Shown in pieces: positions 1-7,654 of a DNA stretch of 64,000 nucleotides. Position 1 is the stretch's first letter. Each line of letters starts with the position of its first letter. The stretch comes from an uncultured Subdoligranulum sp. (GTDB lineage Bacteria; Bacillota; Clostridia; Oscillospirales; Ruminococcaceae): assembly GCA_900545545.1 (NCBI GenBank), contig UQZO01000003.1, positions 1 through 64,000 of the forward strand, in the 5' to 3' direction. Position numbers and translations under genes: made by a program. The notes under the pieces are model-generated. The model did no database searches and had not been told where the DNA came from. It worked only from the letters and a program-made list of their open reading frames with translations.

Positions 1-4
1 CGAT

Positions 5-52
5 GCCCTTCTAGGGCTTACACAAGCCCCCGGCTTAGCCGGGGGTCATGAC
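5..52. mobile_element. Possible right end of an IS200/IS605-type element (edge remnant)
   Basis: Three back-to-back hairpins sit at the window edge: gccct/agggc (5-17), gggctt/aagccc (14-29) and an 8-bp GC stem with a tta loop (27-45), followed by tcatgac. A strong C-rich/G-rich hairpin followed by TCATGAC-like sequence resembles the subterminal right ends (and omega-RNA 3' ends) of IS200/IS605 elements carrying tnpB. No transposase is visible because the element would lie to the left. The same hairpins could act as a transcription terminator for the minus-strand HD gene, although no T tract follows on that strand. Confidence 0.3.
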
Positions 53-58
53 TTATGG

Positions 59-832
59 TCAGGCCAGTTTTTCCTGCAGCCAGCGCTGCATCTCTGCCCG
101 CATGGAGGCAAAGGCGGCTGCTGTCTCGGGATTGTCGGTGGGAAAGTTCAGCAGCTTCCACAGCCAGCCCTGTTCCGCCACCGCACGCAGACTTTCGGGG
201 TAGCACAGCTCAAATATCAGCGAGGAGTGGCCCACGGCATTGTCGGCGGGATACTGTTTCAACGCGCGCAGCACGCAGTGGTGTTCGTAAAAGGCCTGCA
301 GCACCGCCGGGGTCACGGGGCTTTGCCGCAGTTCTTCGGTGGTGACGTTGTAGATCTCCTCCATGGGCACTTCCACATTGACGCGCAGAATATCGATCTT
401 GTCGGCGTCCCGCAGAATCTGGCAGAATTGCAGGGTGCGGTCATCCAGGCCTTCAGGCAGGCGGTAGGCGCTGTGCCAGGCAACCGCCGTGCGCAGCAGG
501 TCATCCTGGTCGGCATCGTCCAGATACTCCCGGATGTGTCCTTCGTCAAACAGGACTTTGGCGCTCATGGCGGCATGGTCAATGGACTGGGCATCGTTAA
601 AGGTGCCGTACTGCCGCAGCTGCTCAAAGCGGCCCACGTCGTGCAAAAGACCGCACAGCCAGGCCAGGTCTTTTTCTTCCTGGGAAAAAGCAAGGCTGGC
701 GGCAATGCGTTCGCAAAGTGCGGCCACGCGGTAGGTGTGATCGATTTTCAGTCTGACTTTCGGGTCCTCGGCATTATAGTGGGCGGCATAGGCGGCAAAA
801 GCCTGCCGGGCACGGCAGCGGTCCAGGGTCAT
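59..832 (-). CDS. HD-domain phosphohydrolase
   Basis: A 257-residue cytosolic protein with an HD metal-hydrolase fold. The metal ligands expected of the family are visible: His32 (KIDHTY), the His64-Asp65 pair (GLLHDVGRFE), His120 (AWHSAY) and Asp142/Asp144 (RDADKID). HD proteins of this size hydrolyse phosphomonoesters or nucleotides, but nothing here fixes the substrate. The ATG at 832 follows GAAGGAGG on the minus strand. It is a single gene, divergent from the TetR-type regulator at 1060, with its own promoter at 896-923. Confidence 0.85.
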   Translation of the reverse strand: MTLDRCRARQAFAAYAAHYNAEDPKVRLKIDHTYRVAALCERIAASLAFSQEEKDLAWLCGLLHDVGRFEQLRQYGTFNDAQSIDHAAMSAKVLFDEGHIREYLDDADQDDLLRTAVAWHSAYRLPEGLDDRTLQFCQILRDADKIDILRVNVEVPMEEIYNVTTEELRQSPVTPAVLQAFYEHHCVLRALKQYPADNAVGHSSLIFELCYPESLRAVAEQGWLWKLLNFPTDNPETAAAFASMRAEMQRWLQEKLA

Positions 833-895
833 GGCAGATAACCTCCTTCAAGGAAAAACGAGCGCAGCCGATGATAGAAATCGGGCTTTTTTGTC

Positions 896-923
896 ATTGT
901 ACCACGATTTGGGCAAACTGCAA
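896..923 (-). promoter_or_regulatory. Promoter of the HD hydrolase gene
   Basis: On the minus strand TTGCAG and TACAAT are separated by 16 bases, with TG one base before the -10 hexamer (TGGTACAAT). It lies about 65 bases upstream of the start codon. Confidence 0.5.
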
Positions 924-980
924 AATATACAGCAAACTTCCGACAAAATGCACATAAAAGAACGAGCTGGATGAAAAAAC

Positions 981-1009
981 TTGACATTTATGTCAAAAAA
1001 CGCTATTCT
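981..1009 (+). promoter_or_regulatory. Promoter with overlapping palindromic operator, TetR-type gene
   Basis: TTGACA (981-986) and TATTCT (1004-1009) are 17 bases apart. A perfect inverted repeat, TGACAT-tt-ATGTCA (982-995), covers the -35 hexamer and part of the spacer. A palindrome over the -35 of a TetR-type gene is where an autorepressor would bind, so self-repression is a reasonable inference. Confidence 0.65.
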
Positions 1010-1059
1010 TTATGTATAAATAACCTGCCGGAAAGTTCCTTTGAAAGGTGGTGCATGCG

Positions 1060-1626
1060 ATGAACGCCAAAGGTGACGCCAACCGCAGTGTGCGCATGAC
1101 CAAACAGCGGTTGTACCAGGCACTCATCAGCCTGCTGCAGCAGAAGGACCTGCGGGAGATCACAGTTCGGGAATTGACCGAACTGGCCGGAATCAGCCGC
1201 GGAACGTTCTATTTCCACTATGCCGACATTTATGCCCTGATGGAGCAGATGGAGGCTGCCCAGCTGGACCATTTGTGCGAACTGATGGATGCGCTGGTTC
1301 CCAACATTTCGCAGGACGACGTGCCGCCTGCGCTGGTGGCGCTGTTTACCTATCTGAATGACAACCCCGACGTCTGCCGCGCCCTGTACGGCAAAAGCTG
1401 GGAGTCTGAGTTTACCCGCAGTGCCAAAGAGATGATTGCCAAGCGCTGCCTGGGGCAGCTGACCACCGACGGTGGTACACTGCGTCAGCAGTATCTGCTG
1501 GCCTTTGCCATCAACGGGTGCTTCGGCAGCATTGCCGCCTGGCAGACACAGGGCTATCAGCCTCCGCCGGCGGAGATGGCCGCCATCACCTGGCAGTCCA
1601 TCCGTGCGGTGAAGGATCTTCTGTAA
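1060..1626 (+). CDS. TetR/AcrR family transcriptional regulator
   Basis: A 188-residue DNA-binding regulator. Residues about 12-60 form the TetR helix-turn-helix: a helix leading into ITVRELTELAGISRGTFYFH, the canonical recognition segment. The helical remainder is the ligand/dimer domain and gives no ligand. ATG 1060 is preferred over upstream GTG codons at 1048/1051 because AAAGGTGG (1044-1051) then sits eight bases upstream. The neighbours are a divergent HD hydrolase and the PTS IIA gene, and no adjacent efflux pump marks a target. A palindrome over its own -35 box suggests autoregulation. Confidence 0.88.
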   Translation: MNAKGDANRSVRMTKQRLYQALISLLQQKDLREITVRELTELAGISRGTFYFHYADIYALMEQMEAAQLDHLCELMDALVPNISQDDVPPALVALFTYLNDNPDVCRALYGKSWESEFTRSAKEMIAKRCLGQLTTDGGTLRQQYLLAFAINGCFGSIAAWQTQGYQPPPAEMAAITWQSIRAVKDLL

Positions 1627-1641
1627 GAAGCCAAAATACCG

Positions 1642-1670
1642 TTGCTTTCTGCCTATGTCCGCGCTATAAT
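1642..1670 (+). promoter_or_regulatory. Promoter of the PTS IIA gene
   Basis: TTGCTT (1642-1647) and a consensus TATAAT (1665-1670) have 17-base spacing, 54 bases upstream of the ATG. Confidence 0.7.
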
Positions 1671-1723
1671 AGGTAGGTACTTATGCCCGCACAGCGGGTC
1701 TGATAAAAGGAGAGTTGTACATC

Positions 1724-2236
1724 ATGGGATTTTTTGATTTTTTGAAGAAGAAGCCGGAAGCTGCACCGGCTGCTCCTGCGTTTCCGATGATGCTGGCGGC
1801 TGACGCCAAAGGCACCGTTGTTCCGATGGAACAGATCCCCGACGAAGTGTTTGCACAGGGCATTCTGGGCAAATGCTGCGGTATCGACCCGTCTGAGGGC
1901 AAGGTCTACGCTCCCGTGGACGGCACCATCACCCAAGCGCCCGACAGCGGGCATGCACTGGGCATCCAGGGCGAGGGCGATGTGGAAGTGCTGATCCATG
2001 TCGGCGTGGATACCGTGGAGATGAAGGGCGACGGCTTCAGCCCCAAAGTCAAGGAAGGCGACAAGATCAAGAAGGGCCAGCTGCTGCTGGAGATGGATCT
2101 TGCCAAGATCGCTGCAGCCAACCATCCGGCGGTTGTCATCACCGTGGTTACCAACACCGATGATTTCAAGGATGTGGAAGTGGTTGCTTCCGGTGCTGTG
2201 GAGCCGGGCGCCGATCTGATGAAGATCAGCAAGTAA
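1724..2236 (+). CDS. PTS glucose-type enzyme IIA component
   Basis: A free-standing 170-residue IIA(Glc) domain of the phosphoenolpyruvate:sugar phosphotransferase system, which accepts phosphate from HPr and passes it to a IIB domain. The active-site segment IHVGVDTVEMKGDGF carries the phosphorylated His; the second conserved His is in SGHALGIQG. A short hydrophobic/basic N-terminal stretch (MGFFDFLKKK) precedes the domain, like the amphipathic tail of Crr. ATG 1724 is chosen because AAAAGGAGAG lies just before it. The gene is monocistronic, with a promoter at 1642 and a terminator at 2251. It could serve the IIBC permease at 47863-49338, which lacks a IIA domain. Confidence 0.92.
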   Translation: MGFFDFLKKKPEAAPAAPAFPMMLAADAKGTVVPMEQIPDEVFAQGILGKCCGIDPSEGKVYAPVDGTITQAPDSGHALGIQGEGDVEVLIHVGVDTVEMKGDGFSPKVKEGDKIKKGQLLLEMDLAKIAAANHPAVVITVVTNTDDFKDVEVVASGAVEPGADLMKISK

Positions 2237-2250
2237 TCAGGCATCTTTCA

Positions 2251-2280
2251 GGGCGTACCTTGCGGTACGCCCTCTTTTTA
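2251..2280 (+). terminator. Intrinsic terminator after the PTS IIA gene
   Basis: A 9-bp stem, gggcgtacc (2251-2259) with ggtacgccc (2264-2272), is followed by TCTTTTTA. Confidence 0.9.
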
Positions 2281-2342
2281 TGGTACAATAGCAGGCGGCG
2301 GGCTGCGGCCGCGCCCAACCTAAAGGAAAAGGAAGTTGCCGT

Positions 2343-2924
2343 ATGAGTGCGATTTTAGCCGTCTGTGGGGAAGCTTTCTGCGCTATGGTCAGCGATGGCC
2401 GTATGGTGGAGGAGCCCATCACCGATCAAAAGCCCAAAATCATCAGCGAGGATGTGCCCAAAGTGCGCAAAGTCAACCGCAATGTTCTGGTGGGCTTTGC
2501 AGGGGATACCCTGGCTGCTGTGCAGATCATCAATGCTCTGGATGAATACAATACCCAGTATCTGACGCTGGAAAAGATCGTCAAGATTCTTTGCCGCAAG
2601 GCGCCGTCGGTGCGGGTGCAGCCGGTGGGGGTTCGCCTGCTGGTGGGCGGCCGTAACCGCAAGGGTCAGTTTGTGCTTACCACGCTGGGCAGCGCCGAGC
2701 AGTATGTGCCCCAGACCCAGCCGGCCCGTGCCGGTGCCTACCTGATCGAGGGTGCCTGCTCCCACACCGAGATTGCCCCCTGGCTGGAACGGGAGGTCAA
2801 GCCCCAGGCAGCGGAATGGCGCAGCCTGGACGATGTGGCCCATACGCTGGATGCCTGCATTGCCAAACTGGCTGAGCAGGACAAGAGCGTGAACACTACC
2901 TATTTCCGGGAACTGGTTATGTAA
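2343..2924 (+). CDS. Proteasome/HslV-fold (Ntn-hydrolase-like) protein
   Basis: A 193-residue protein of uncertain function whose layout matches the proteasome-beta/HslV fold: a first strand SAILAVCG, a VSDGRM turn where HslV has its conserved Asp (AGDGQ), then PKVRKVNRNVLVGFAGDTLA, which aligns with HslV [20 protein letters not shown], two helices, the strand VRLLVGGRNRKGQFVLTTLG and a C-terminal helix. Removal of Met1 would expose Ser as the N-terminal nucleophile where HslV has Thr. No hslU or proteasome partner is near. ATG 2343 follows GGAAAAGGAAG; a TACAAT -10 is at 2284-2289. The fold assignment is by eye and peptidase activity is unproven. Confidence 0.6.
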   Translation: MSAILAVCGEAFCAMVSDGRMVEEPITDQKPKIISEDVPKVRKVNRNVLVGFAGDTLAAVQIINALDEYNTQYLTLEKIVKILCRKAPSVRVQPVGVRLLVGGRNRKGQFVLTTLGSAEQYVPQTQPARAGAYLIEGACSHTEIAPWLEREVKPQAAEWRSLDDVAHTLDACIAKLAEQDKSVNTTYFRELVM

Positions 2925-2969
2925 ACCGGGCATTTGCGCCCGTTGGGAAACTCCGGTTTTACAGTTGCT

Positions 2970-3000
2970 CCTGCCAACATTTGGCAGGGGCATATTTTAT
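2970..3000 (+). terminator. Probable terminator after the HslV-fold gene
   Basis: An 8-bp stem, cctgccaa (2970-2977) with ttggcagg (2981-2988), is followed by ggcatattttat. The T tract is imperfect. Confidence 0.55.
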
Positions 3001-3021
3001 GTAAAAATGTCATTTTTGGGG

Positions 3022-3051
3022 TTGACGAAACCGCCCTGCGGGTGGTAAAGT
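3022..3051 (+). promoter_or_regulatory. Promoter of the mgtE leader
   Basis: TTGACG (3022-3027) and TAAAGT (3046-3051) are separated by 18 bases. A start near 3058 would give an untranslated leader of about 225 nt before mgtE. Confidence 0.5.
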
Positions 3052-3081
3052 ATGGTCGGGCATCTAGCCCCATAAAAAATA

Positions 3082-3283
3082 CAATGCGAAAAGAGAGGTG
3101 GTTGTCATGGATACGCCCAGTAGTCCCAGCCCTGTGTACCGATGTATCAATATGGCAGCCATCCCGTTGTTGTGTTGGGGTAAGCCTTGCCTTGCGCAGA
3201 AATAGCGCAGGGTTGGGCTGTGCTTTGCATTGCCCCAAAATAATTATGGAATGAGCTGCCGCCAAAAAGGAGGCAGCTTTTTT
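3082..3283 (+). promoter_or_regulatory. Structured mgtE leader: candidate metal riboswitch with SD-containing terminator
   Basis: CAATGCGAA (3082-3090) can pair with TTTGCATTG (3224-3232), closing a domain of about 150 nt like an aptamer P1. Inside it is an 8-bp hairpin (3190-3197 with 3205-3212, loop agaaata). Downstream, AGCTGCC (3254-3260) pairs with GGCAGCT (3272-3278) and six T follow directly before the ATG: an intrinsic terminator whose loop and 3' arm hold the ribosome-binding site AAGGAGG. GGCAGC at 3154-3159 could pair with the terminator's 5' arm as an antiterminator. Mg2+ M-box RNAs often precede mgtE; the stretch AGGTGG...ATGGATACGC (3096-3116) only loosely resembles the M-box core, so the class is open. 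Confidence 0.6.
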
Positions 3284-4645
3284 ATGTCTGATACTGCAAT
3301 CATGACGCTGAAAACGATGCTGGCGAACCTGGACGACGCAAAGAAGTACCAGAGCCTGCGCGATGTAATGGAGACCCTGCCCGCCCCTGACCTTGCCGCC
3401 GTATTTGAGGACTTGCCGCCGGAGAAACTGCCGGTGCTGTTCCGCCTGTGCCCCAAGGATCTGGCCGCGGAAATTTTTGCCGAACTTACCCCCGAGACCC
3501 AGCAGAATCTGATCGACGGCCTGACCGATAAGGAACTCAAAGCCGTGGTGGATGAATTGTTCGTCGACGATGCGACGGATCTGGTCGAGGAAATGCCCGC
3601 CAGCGTCGTCAAACGGATTCTGGCCCAGGCCGACCCCGCGACCCGCCGCATGATCAACGAACTGCTCAAATATCCCGAAGATTCCGCCGGCGGTGTGATG
3701 ACTACCGAGTTCATGGAACTGCGCCCCGATATGACGGTCACGCAGGCGATGGACTCCATCCGCGCCAATGGCATCGACAAGGAAACCATCAACAACTGCT
3801 ATGTGACCGACAAGGACCGCACCCTCATCGGTGTGGTTTCGCTGCGGGCCCTGGTGCTGGAAAAGGACGAAAAGCGCCCGATCCAGGATATGATGGATGC
3901 CAATGTGGTCAGCGTTTCCACCACCGCCGACCAGGAGGATGTATCGCACCTGTTTGAAAAGTACGGCTTCCTGGCCATCCCGGTTGTGGATGCCGAAAAG
4001 CGCCTGGTGGGTATCGTCACCATCGACGACGCTATCTCGATTCTGCAGGACGAGGCCAGCGAAGACTTCGCCAAGATGAACGCCATCGGCCCCTCTGACA
4101 AGCCGTACTTCAAGCAGTCCATGTGGGACCTGTACAAAAGCCGTGCCCCGTGGCTGGTGTTCCTGATGATCAGCGCTACCTTCTCCAGCCTGGTCATCCG
4201 CGGGTACGAGAGTGCGTTGGCGGCCGTTACGGTGCTCACCGCCTACATTCCCATGCTGACCGACGCCGGCGGCAATGCGGGCAGCCAGAGTACTTCCACC
4301 ATCATCCGCGGCATGGCGGTGGGGGACATTACCCCCCACGATCTGCCCCGTATCCTTTGGCGCGAATGCCGCGTGGCGCTGCTCTGCGGCCTGACGCTGG
4401 CACTGTGCAACTTTGCCAAGCTGCTGATCTTTGACCGTGTCTCGGCGCCGGTGGCGCTGGTAGTCTGTCTGACCCTGGTCTGCACGGTGCTGCTGTCCCA
4501 GCTGATCGGCGGTATCCTGCCGGTTTTGGCCGAAAAGCTCAAGATTGACCCGGCGGTTATGGCGTCCCCGCTGATTACCACCATCGTGGATACCACCACG
4601 CTGCTGATCTACTTCAACGTTGCCAAAGCGGTCCTGAAAATCTGA
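3284..4645 (+). CDS. mgtE: Magnesium transporter MgtE
   Basis: A 453-residue Mg2+ channel/transporter of the inner membrane. Order: MgtE N superhelical domain (about 30-130), a pair of CBS domains (about 135-260) that sense cytosolic Mg2+, then the membrane domain (about 285-453) with the signature PMLTDAGGNAGSQ that lines the ion path. Length is normal for the family. ATG 3284 is preferred over an upstream in-frame start at 3230 because AAGGAGG lies just before it and homologues begin near here. It is monocistronic, followed by a terminator at 4676. The start codon abuts the terminator T tract of its leader, so expression is probably set by attenuation. Confidence 0.96.
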   Translation: MSDTAIMTLKTMLANLDDAKKYQSLRDVMETLPAPDLAAVFEDLPPEKLPVLFRLCPKDLAAEIFAELTPETQQNLIDGLTDKELKAVVDELFVDDATDLVEEMPASVVKRILAQADPATRRMINELLKYPEDSAGGVMTTEFMELRPDMTVTQAMDSIRANGIDKETINNCYVTDKDRTLIGVVSLRALVLEKDEKRPIQDMMDANVVSVSTTADQEDVSHLFEKYGFLAIPVVDAEKRLVGIVTIDDAISILQDEASEDFAKMNAIGPSDKPYFKQSMWDLYKSRAPWLVFLMISATFSSLVIRGYESALAAVTVLTAYIPMLTDAGGNAGSQSTSTIIRGMAVGDITPHDLPRILWRECRVALLCGLTLALCNFAKLLIFDRVSAPVALVVCLTLVCTVLLSQLIGGILPVLAEKLKIDPAVMASPLITTIVDTTTLLIYFNVAKAVLKI

Positions 4646-4675
4646 AAAAACTGAACACAGTGTTCAAAATTGTAC

Positions 4676-4710
4676 TTGTACCATACCCAACGGTATGGTA
4701 CAATTTTTTT
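4676..4710 (+). terminator. Intrinsic terminator after mgtE
   Basis: A perfect 12-bp stem, ttgtaccatacc (4676-4687) with ggtatggtacaa (4692-4703), has the loop caac and seven T. Confidence 0.95.
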
Positions 4711-4712
4711 GC

Positions 4713-4740
4713 TTGACAGCTGTCTTTTTCATGATAAAGT
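4713..4740 (+). promoter_or_regulatory. Promoter of glgB
   Basis: TTGACA (4713-4718) and TAAAGT (4735-4740) are separated by 16 bases; the gene starts 17 bases after the -10. Confidence 0.6.
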
Positions 4741-4757
4741 AACAGGAGGATTTCGCC

Positions 4758-6539
4758 ATGGAACTGCAGGATTTTTATACCGGCCATGCGTTTGATGCCT
4801 ATACCTTTTTCGGGGCGCACCCCTTTGCGGGCGGTACCCATTTTGCGGTGTGGGCTCCGTCGGCCCGCCGTGTGCAGGTGGAAGGTCCCTTCGGCACGCA
4901 GGACTTGACCCAGACCCGTTCCGCCGTCTGGGAAACAGATGTTGCACAGGCAGCCCCCGGCATGACCTATCAGTACCTTGTTACGGGCGCCAACGGCAAG
5001 ACCGTTGCCCACTGCGACCCCTACGGTTTTGCCATGACCCTGCGCCCCGACGGACGCAGTATCATTGCACAACCGCCCCAGGGGTTTACCGATGAGGCGT
5101 GGATGGCATCCCGCAGCAAATGTTTTGACCGGCCGCTGAACATCTACGAGGTGCATGCCGGAAGCTGGAAACGGAAAGCGGACGGCAGCTGGTATTCCTA
5201 TGCAGAACTGGCCGAGCAGCTGCCTGCCTACTGCAAGGAGAACGGCTTTACCCACATCGAGCTCATGCCGCTGGCCGAGCATCCCTTTGACGGCAGCTGG
5301 GGCTACCAGGTTACCGGTTTTTATGCGCCCACCAGCCGTTACGGCACCCCGGCAGAGCTGGCGCAGTTCATCAATGCCTGCCACCTGCAGGGAATCGGCG
5401 TGATTCTGGATTTTGTGCCCGTCCATTTTGCGGTGGATGAGTACGGCCTCAAGGAGTTTGACGGTACGCCGCTGTACGAATACCCGGCGGCAGCGGTAGG
5501 GCAGAGCGAGTGGGGCAGCTGCAACTTCATGCACTCCCGCGGCGAGATCCGCTGCTTCCTGCAATCCTGCGCCGACTACTGGCTGCGGGTGTTCCATGCG
5601 GACGGTCTGCGCATGGACGCAGTCTCCCGCCTGATCTACTGGCAGGGCGAGCCTGCCCGGGGCGTCAATGGCTCCACGCTGGAATTCCTGAAAGGAATGA
5701 ACCAGGGCCTGCAGCAGCGGCATCCCACGGCCTTGCTCATTGCCGAAGATTCCAGCAACTATCCCAAGGTGACAGCCCCTGTGGAATACGGTGGCCTGGG
5801 CTTTGACTACAAATGGGATCTGGGCTGGATGAACGATACGCTGGATTATTTCAAAAAGACCAGCGATGAACGCAAGGAAAACCTGGGGCGCCTGACCTTC
5901 TCCATGGTGTATGCCTGGAACGAGCATTATATCCTTCCGTTCAGCCATGACGAAAACGTGCACGGCAAGGCGACCATCGTGCAGAAAATGTACGGCGACT
6001 ATGACGGCAAATTCCCCCAGGCCCGGGCCTTGTACCTGTATATGGCCATTCACCCCGGCAAAAAGCTGGACTTTATGGGCAACGAGTTTGCTCAACTGCG
6101 GGAATGGGATGAAAACCGGGAACAGGACTGGATGATCCTGTCCTATCCCAACCACGATGCGTTCCGGCATTTCCGTGCGGCGCTCAACGAAGCCTATCTG
6201 CAAAACGAAGCGTTCTGGTCACGGGAATATGATCCGGCGGCGTTCCGCTGGGTGGATTGCGAGCACGGGGAATGGAACGTCTGCGCCATCCTGCGGCAGG
6301 GCCGCGAAAGCGCTGTGCTGGCGGTGTTCAACTTCGGCGATACGCCCCAAGCCCACTATAAGCTGGACCTGCCTGCCGGTAAGCTGACGCTGCTGCTGGA
6401 TACCGACTGGCAGTGCTGGGGCGGCAGTACCGAGATGCCGCACCGCCGTTCTTCTGTCACGGTAAAAGAGGGGAAACCTTTCCGGGTCACTATGCCCCCC
6501 TACAGTGGAAAACTCTATCGCCTGACCCCCGCAGAATAA
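4758..6539 (+). CDS. glgB: 1,4-alpha-glucan (glycogen) branching enzyme
   Basis: A 593-residue GH13 enzyme that makes alpha-1,6 branches in glycogen. An N-terminal CBM48-type beta domain (about 15-110) leads into the catalytic barrel. Conserved regions: ILDFVPVHF (near 215), DGLRMDAVSRLIYW with the nucleophile Asp (near 284), LLIAEDSS with the acid/base Glu (near 330) and PFSHDENVHGK (near 395). The last differs from the usual SHDEVVHG by Asn for Val. It lacks the extra N1 domain of longer enzymes. AGGAGG precedes ATG 4758. No other glg gene is adjacent, so it is a detached member of the glycogen pathway. Confidence 0.94.
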   Translation: MELQDFYTGHAFDAYTFFGAHPFAGGTHFAVWAPSARRVQVEGPFGTQDLTQTRSAVWETDVAQAAPGMTYQYLVTGANGKTVAHCDPYGFAMTLRPDGRSIIAQPPQGFTDEAWMASRSKCFDRPLNIYEVHAGSWKRKADGSWYSYAELAEQLPAYCKENGFTHIELMPLAEHPFDGSWGYQVTGFYAPTSRYGTPAELAQFINACHLQGIGVILDFVPVHFAVDEYGLKEFDGTPLYEYPAAAVGQSEWGSCNFMHSRGEIRCFLQSCADYWLRVFHADGLRMDAVSRLIYWQGEPARGVNGSTLEFLKGMNQGLQQRHPTALLIAEDSSNYPKVTAPVEYGGLGFDYKWDLGWMNDTLDYFKKTSDERKENLGRLTFSMVYAWNEHYILPFSHDENVHGKATIVQKMYGDYDGKFPQARALYLYMAIHPGKKLDFMGNEFAQLREWDENREQDWMILSYPNHDAFRHFRAALNEAYLQNEAFWSREYDPAAFRWVDCEHGEWNVCAILRQGRESAVLAVFNFGDTPQAHYKLDLPAGKLTLLLDTDWQCWGGSTEMPHRRSSVTVKEGKPFRVTMPPYSGKLYRLTPAE

Positions 6540-6549
6540 ACGGAAACAA

Positions 6550-6586
6550 AAAGCGCCTGCCCGAAACATCGGGCAGGCGCTTTATT
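6550..6586. terminator. Bidirectional terminator between glgB and galM
   Basis: A 15-bp stem (6550-6564 with 6569-6583, loop aaca) is flanked by A and T runs, so it can serve both convergent genes. Confidence 0.9.
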
Positions 6587-6592
6587 ATGCGA

Positions 6593-7642
6593 TTATTGCG
6601 GGGCGAGATCGAAACGGTAGATCGTCGTCGAGCTGTAAGGGGTATCCGGCAGCAGCGTGGCATCCGGGAAATCGGGATGATTCGGTGCGTCGGGAAATTC
6701 CTCTGTTTCAAAGCAGACGGCATCCCGCTTCTGGTAGTGGGCGCCTTCCTTGCCGGCAGTGACCGGCTCCAGATGGTTGGCCGAATACAGGTGCATGCCG
6801 GGCAGCGTTGTCAGCACTTCCATACGGATGCCGGTCTGCGGGCCGGTGAACCAGGCTGCGTGGCGCAAACCGCTTTCGCGGATGATGTAGCAATGGTCAT
6901 AGCCGGAGGCCTGTTTCAAAGCCGTGTAATCGGCTTCGATGTCCAGCCCCAGGGTCTTTTCTTCGGTAAAGTCCATCGGGGTACCCGCTACCGGAATCCT
7001 GCGGCCGGTGGGAATGCTGGCGTCGTCCGTTTCCAGATAGGCGTCGGCGTCGACGCTGATGCGATGTCCCAGCGCGGTGCCGCTGGCATGGCCATTCATG
7101 TTGAAATAGCTGTGGTTGGTCATGCTGCAAACGGTGGGGGCGTCGGTGGTGGCGGTGTAGCGGATCATCAGCCCTCTGTTCACCAGCTTGTACTGGATTT
7201 CCAGATCCAGATTGCCGGGGAACCCGTCGGTGCCGTCGGGGCTGTGGGCGGTCATCGTCACGCTGTCGCTCTCGCCGGGGGTAACCTCCACATCAAAAAC
7301 GGTGTGGCTGAACCCGTGCAGACCGCTGTGCAGACAGTTGCCGTTCTCGTTGGGGGTAACATGGACGATTTCCTCGTACAGCGGGAACTGCGCCCCGCCG
7401 ATGCGGTTGGCAAAACGGCCTACCGCAGCGCCCATGCTGTCGGTGTTCAGCTCGTAATCGGCCACTGTATCGTAACCCAGCACCACATCTACGGGGGTGC
7501 CCTTGCGGTCGGGCACAAGGATTTTGTGAATCAGGGCGGCATAGGTGAGCAGATGCACTTCCAGCTGCTCATTTTTCAGCACGGCAAGCTGGACGGGAGC
7601 ACCGCTCGTCGTTTTGCCAAATTCGGTGATGGAAACGGACAT
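6593..7642 (-). CDS. galM: Aldose 1-epimerase (galactose mutarotase)
   Basis: A 349-residue cytosolic enzyme interconverting alpha and beta anomers of hexoses. Family residues visible: the catalytic-acid His in TNHSYFNMNGH (near 178), Arg in GRFANRIGG (near 77) and the C-terminal general-base Glu in VCFETEEFPDAPN (near 310). Length is standard. It starts at ATG 7642, only 12 bases after the stop of yerC, so the two form an operon read from the promoter at 8018-8046. The gene ends at a bidirectional terminator shared with glgB. No other Leloir-pathway gene lies here. Confidence 0.95.
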   Translation of the reverse strand: MSVSITEFGKTTSGAPVQLAVLKNEQLEVHLLTYAALIHKILVPDRKGTPVDVVLGYDTVADYELNTDSMGAAVGRFANRIGGAQFPLYEEIVHVTPNENGNCLHSGLHGFSHTVFDVEVTPGESDSVTMTAHSPDGTDGFPGNLDLEIQYKLVNRGLMIRYTATTDAPTVCSMTNHSYFNMNGHASGTALGHRISVDADAYLETDDASIPTGRRIPVAGTPMDFTEEKTLGLDIEADYTALKQASGYDHCYIIRESGLRHAAWFTGPQTGIRMEVLTTLPGMHLYSANHLEPVTAGKEGAHYQKRDAVCFETEEFPDAPNHPDFPDATLLPDTPYSSTTIYRFDLAPQ

Positions 7643-7654
7643 GGGATATCCTCC

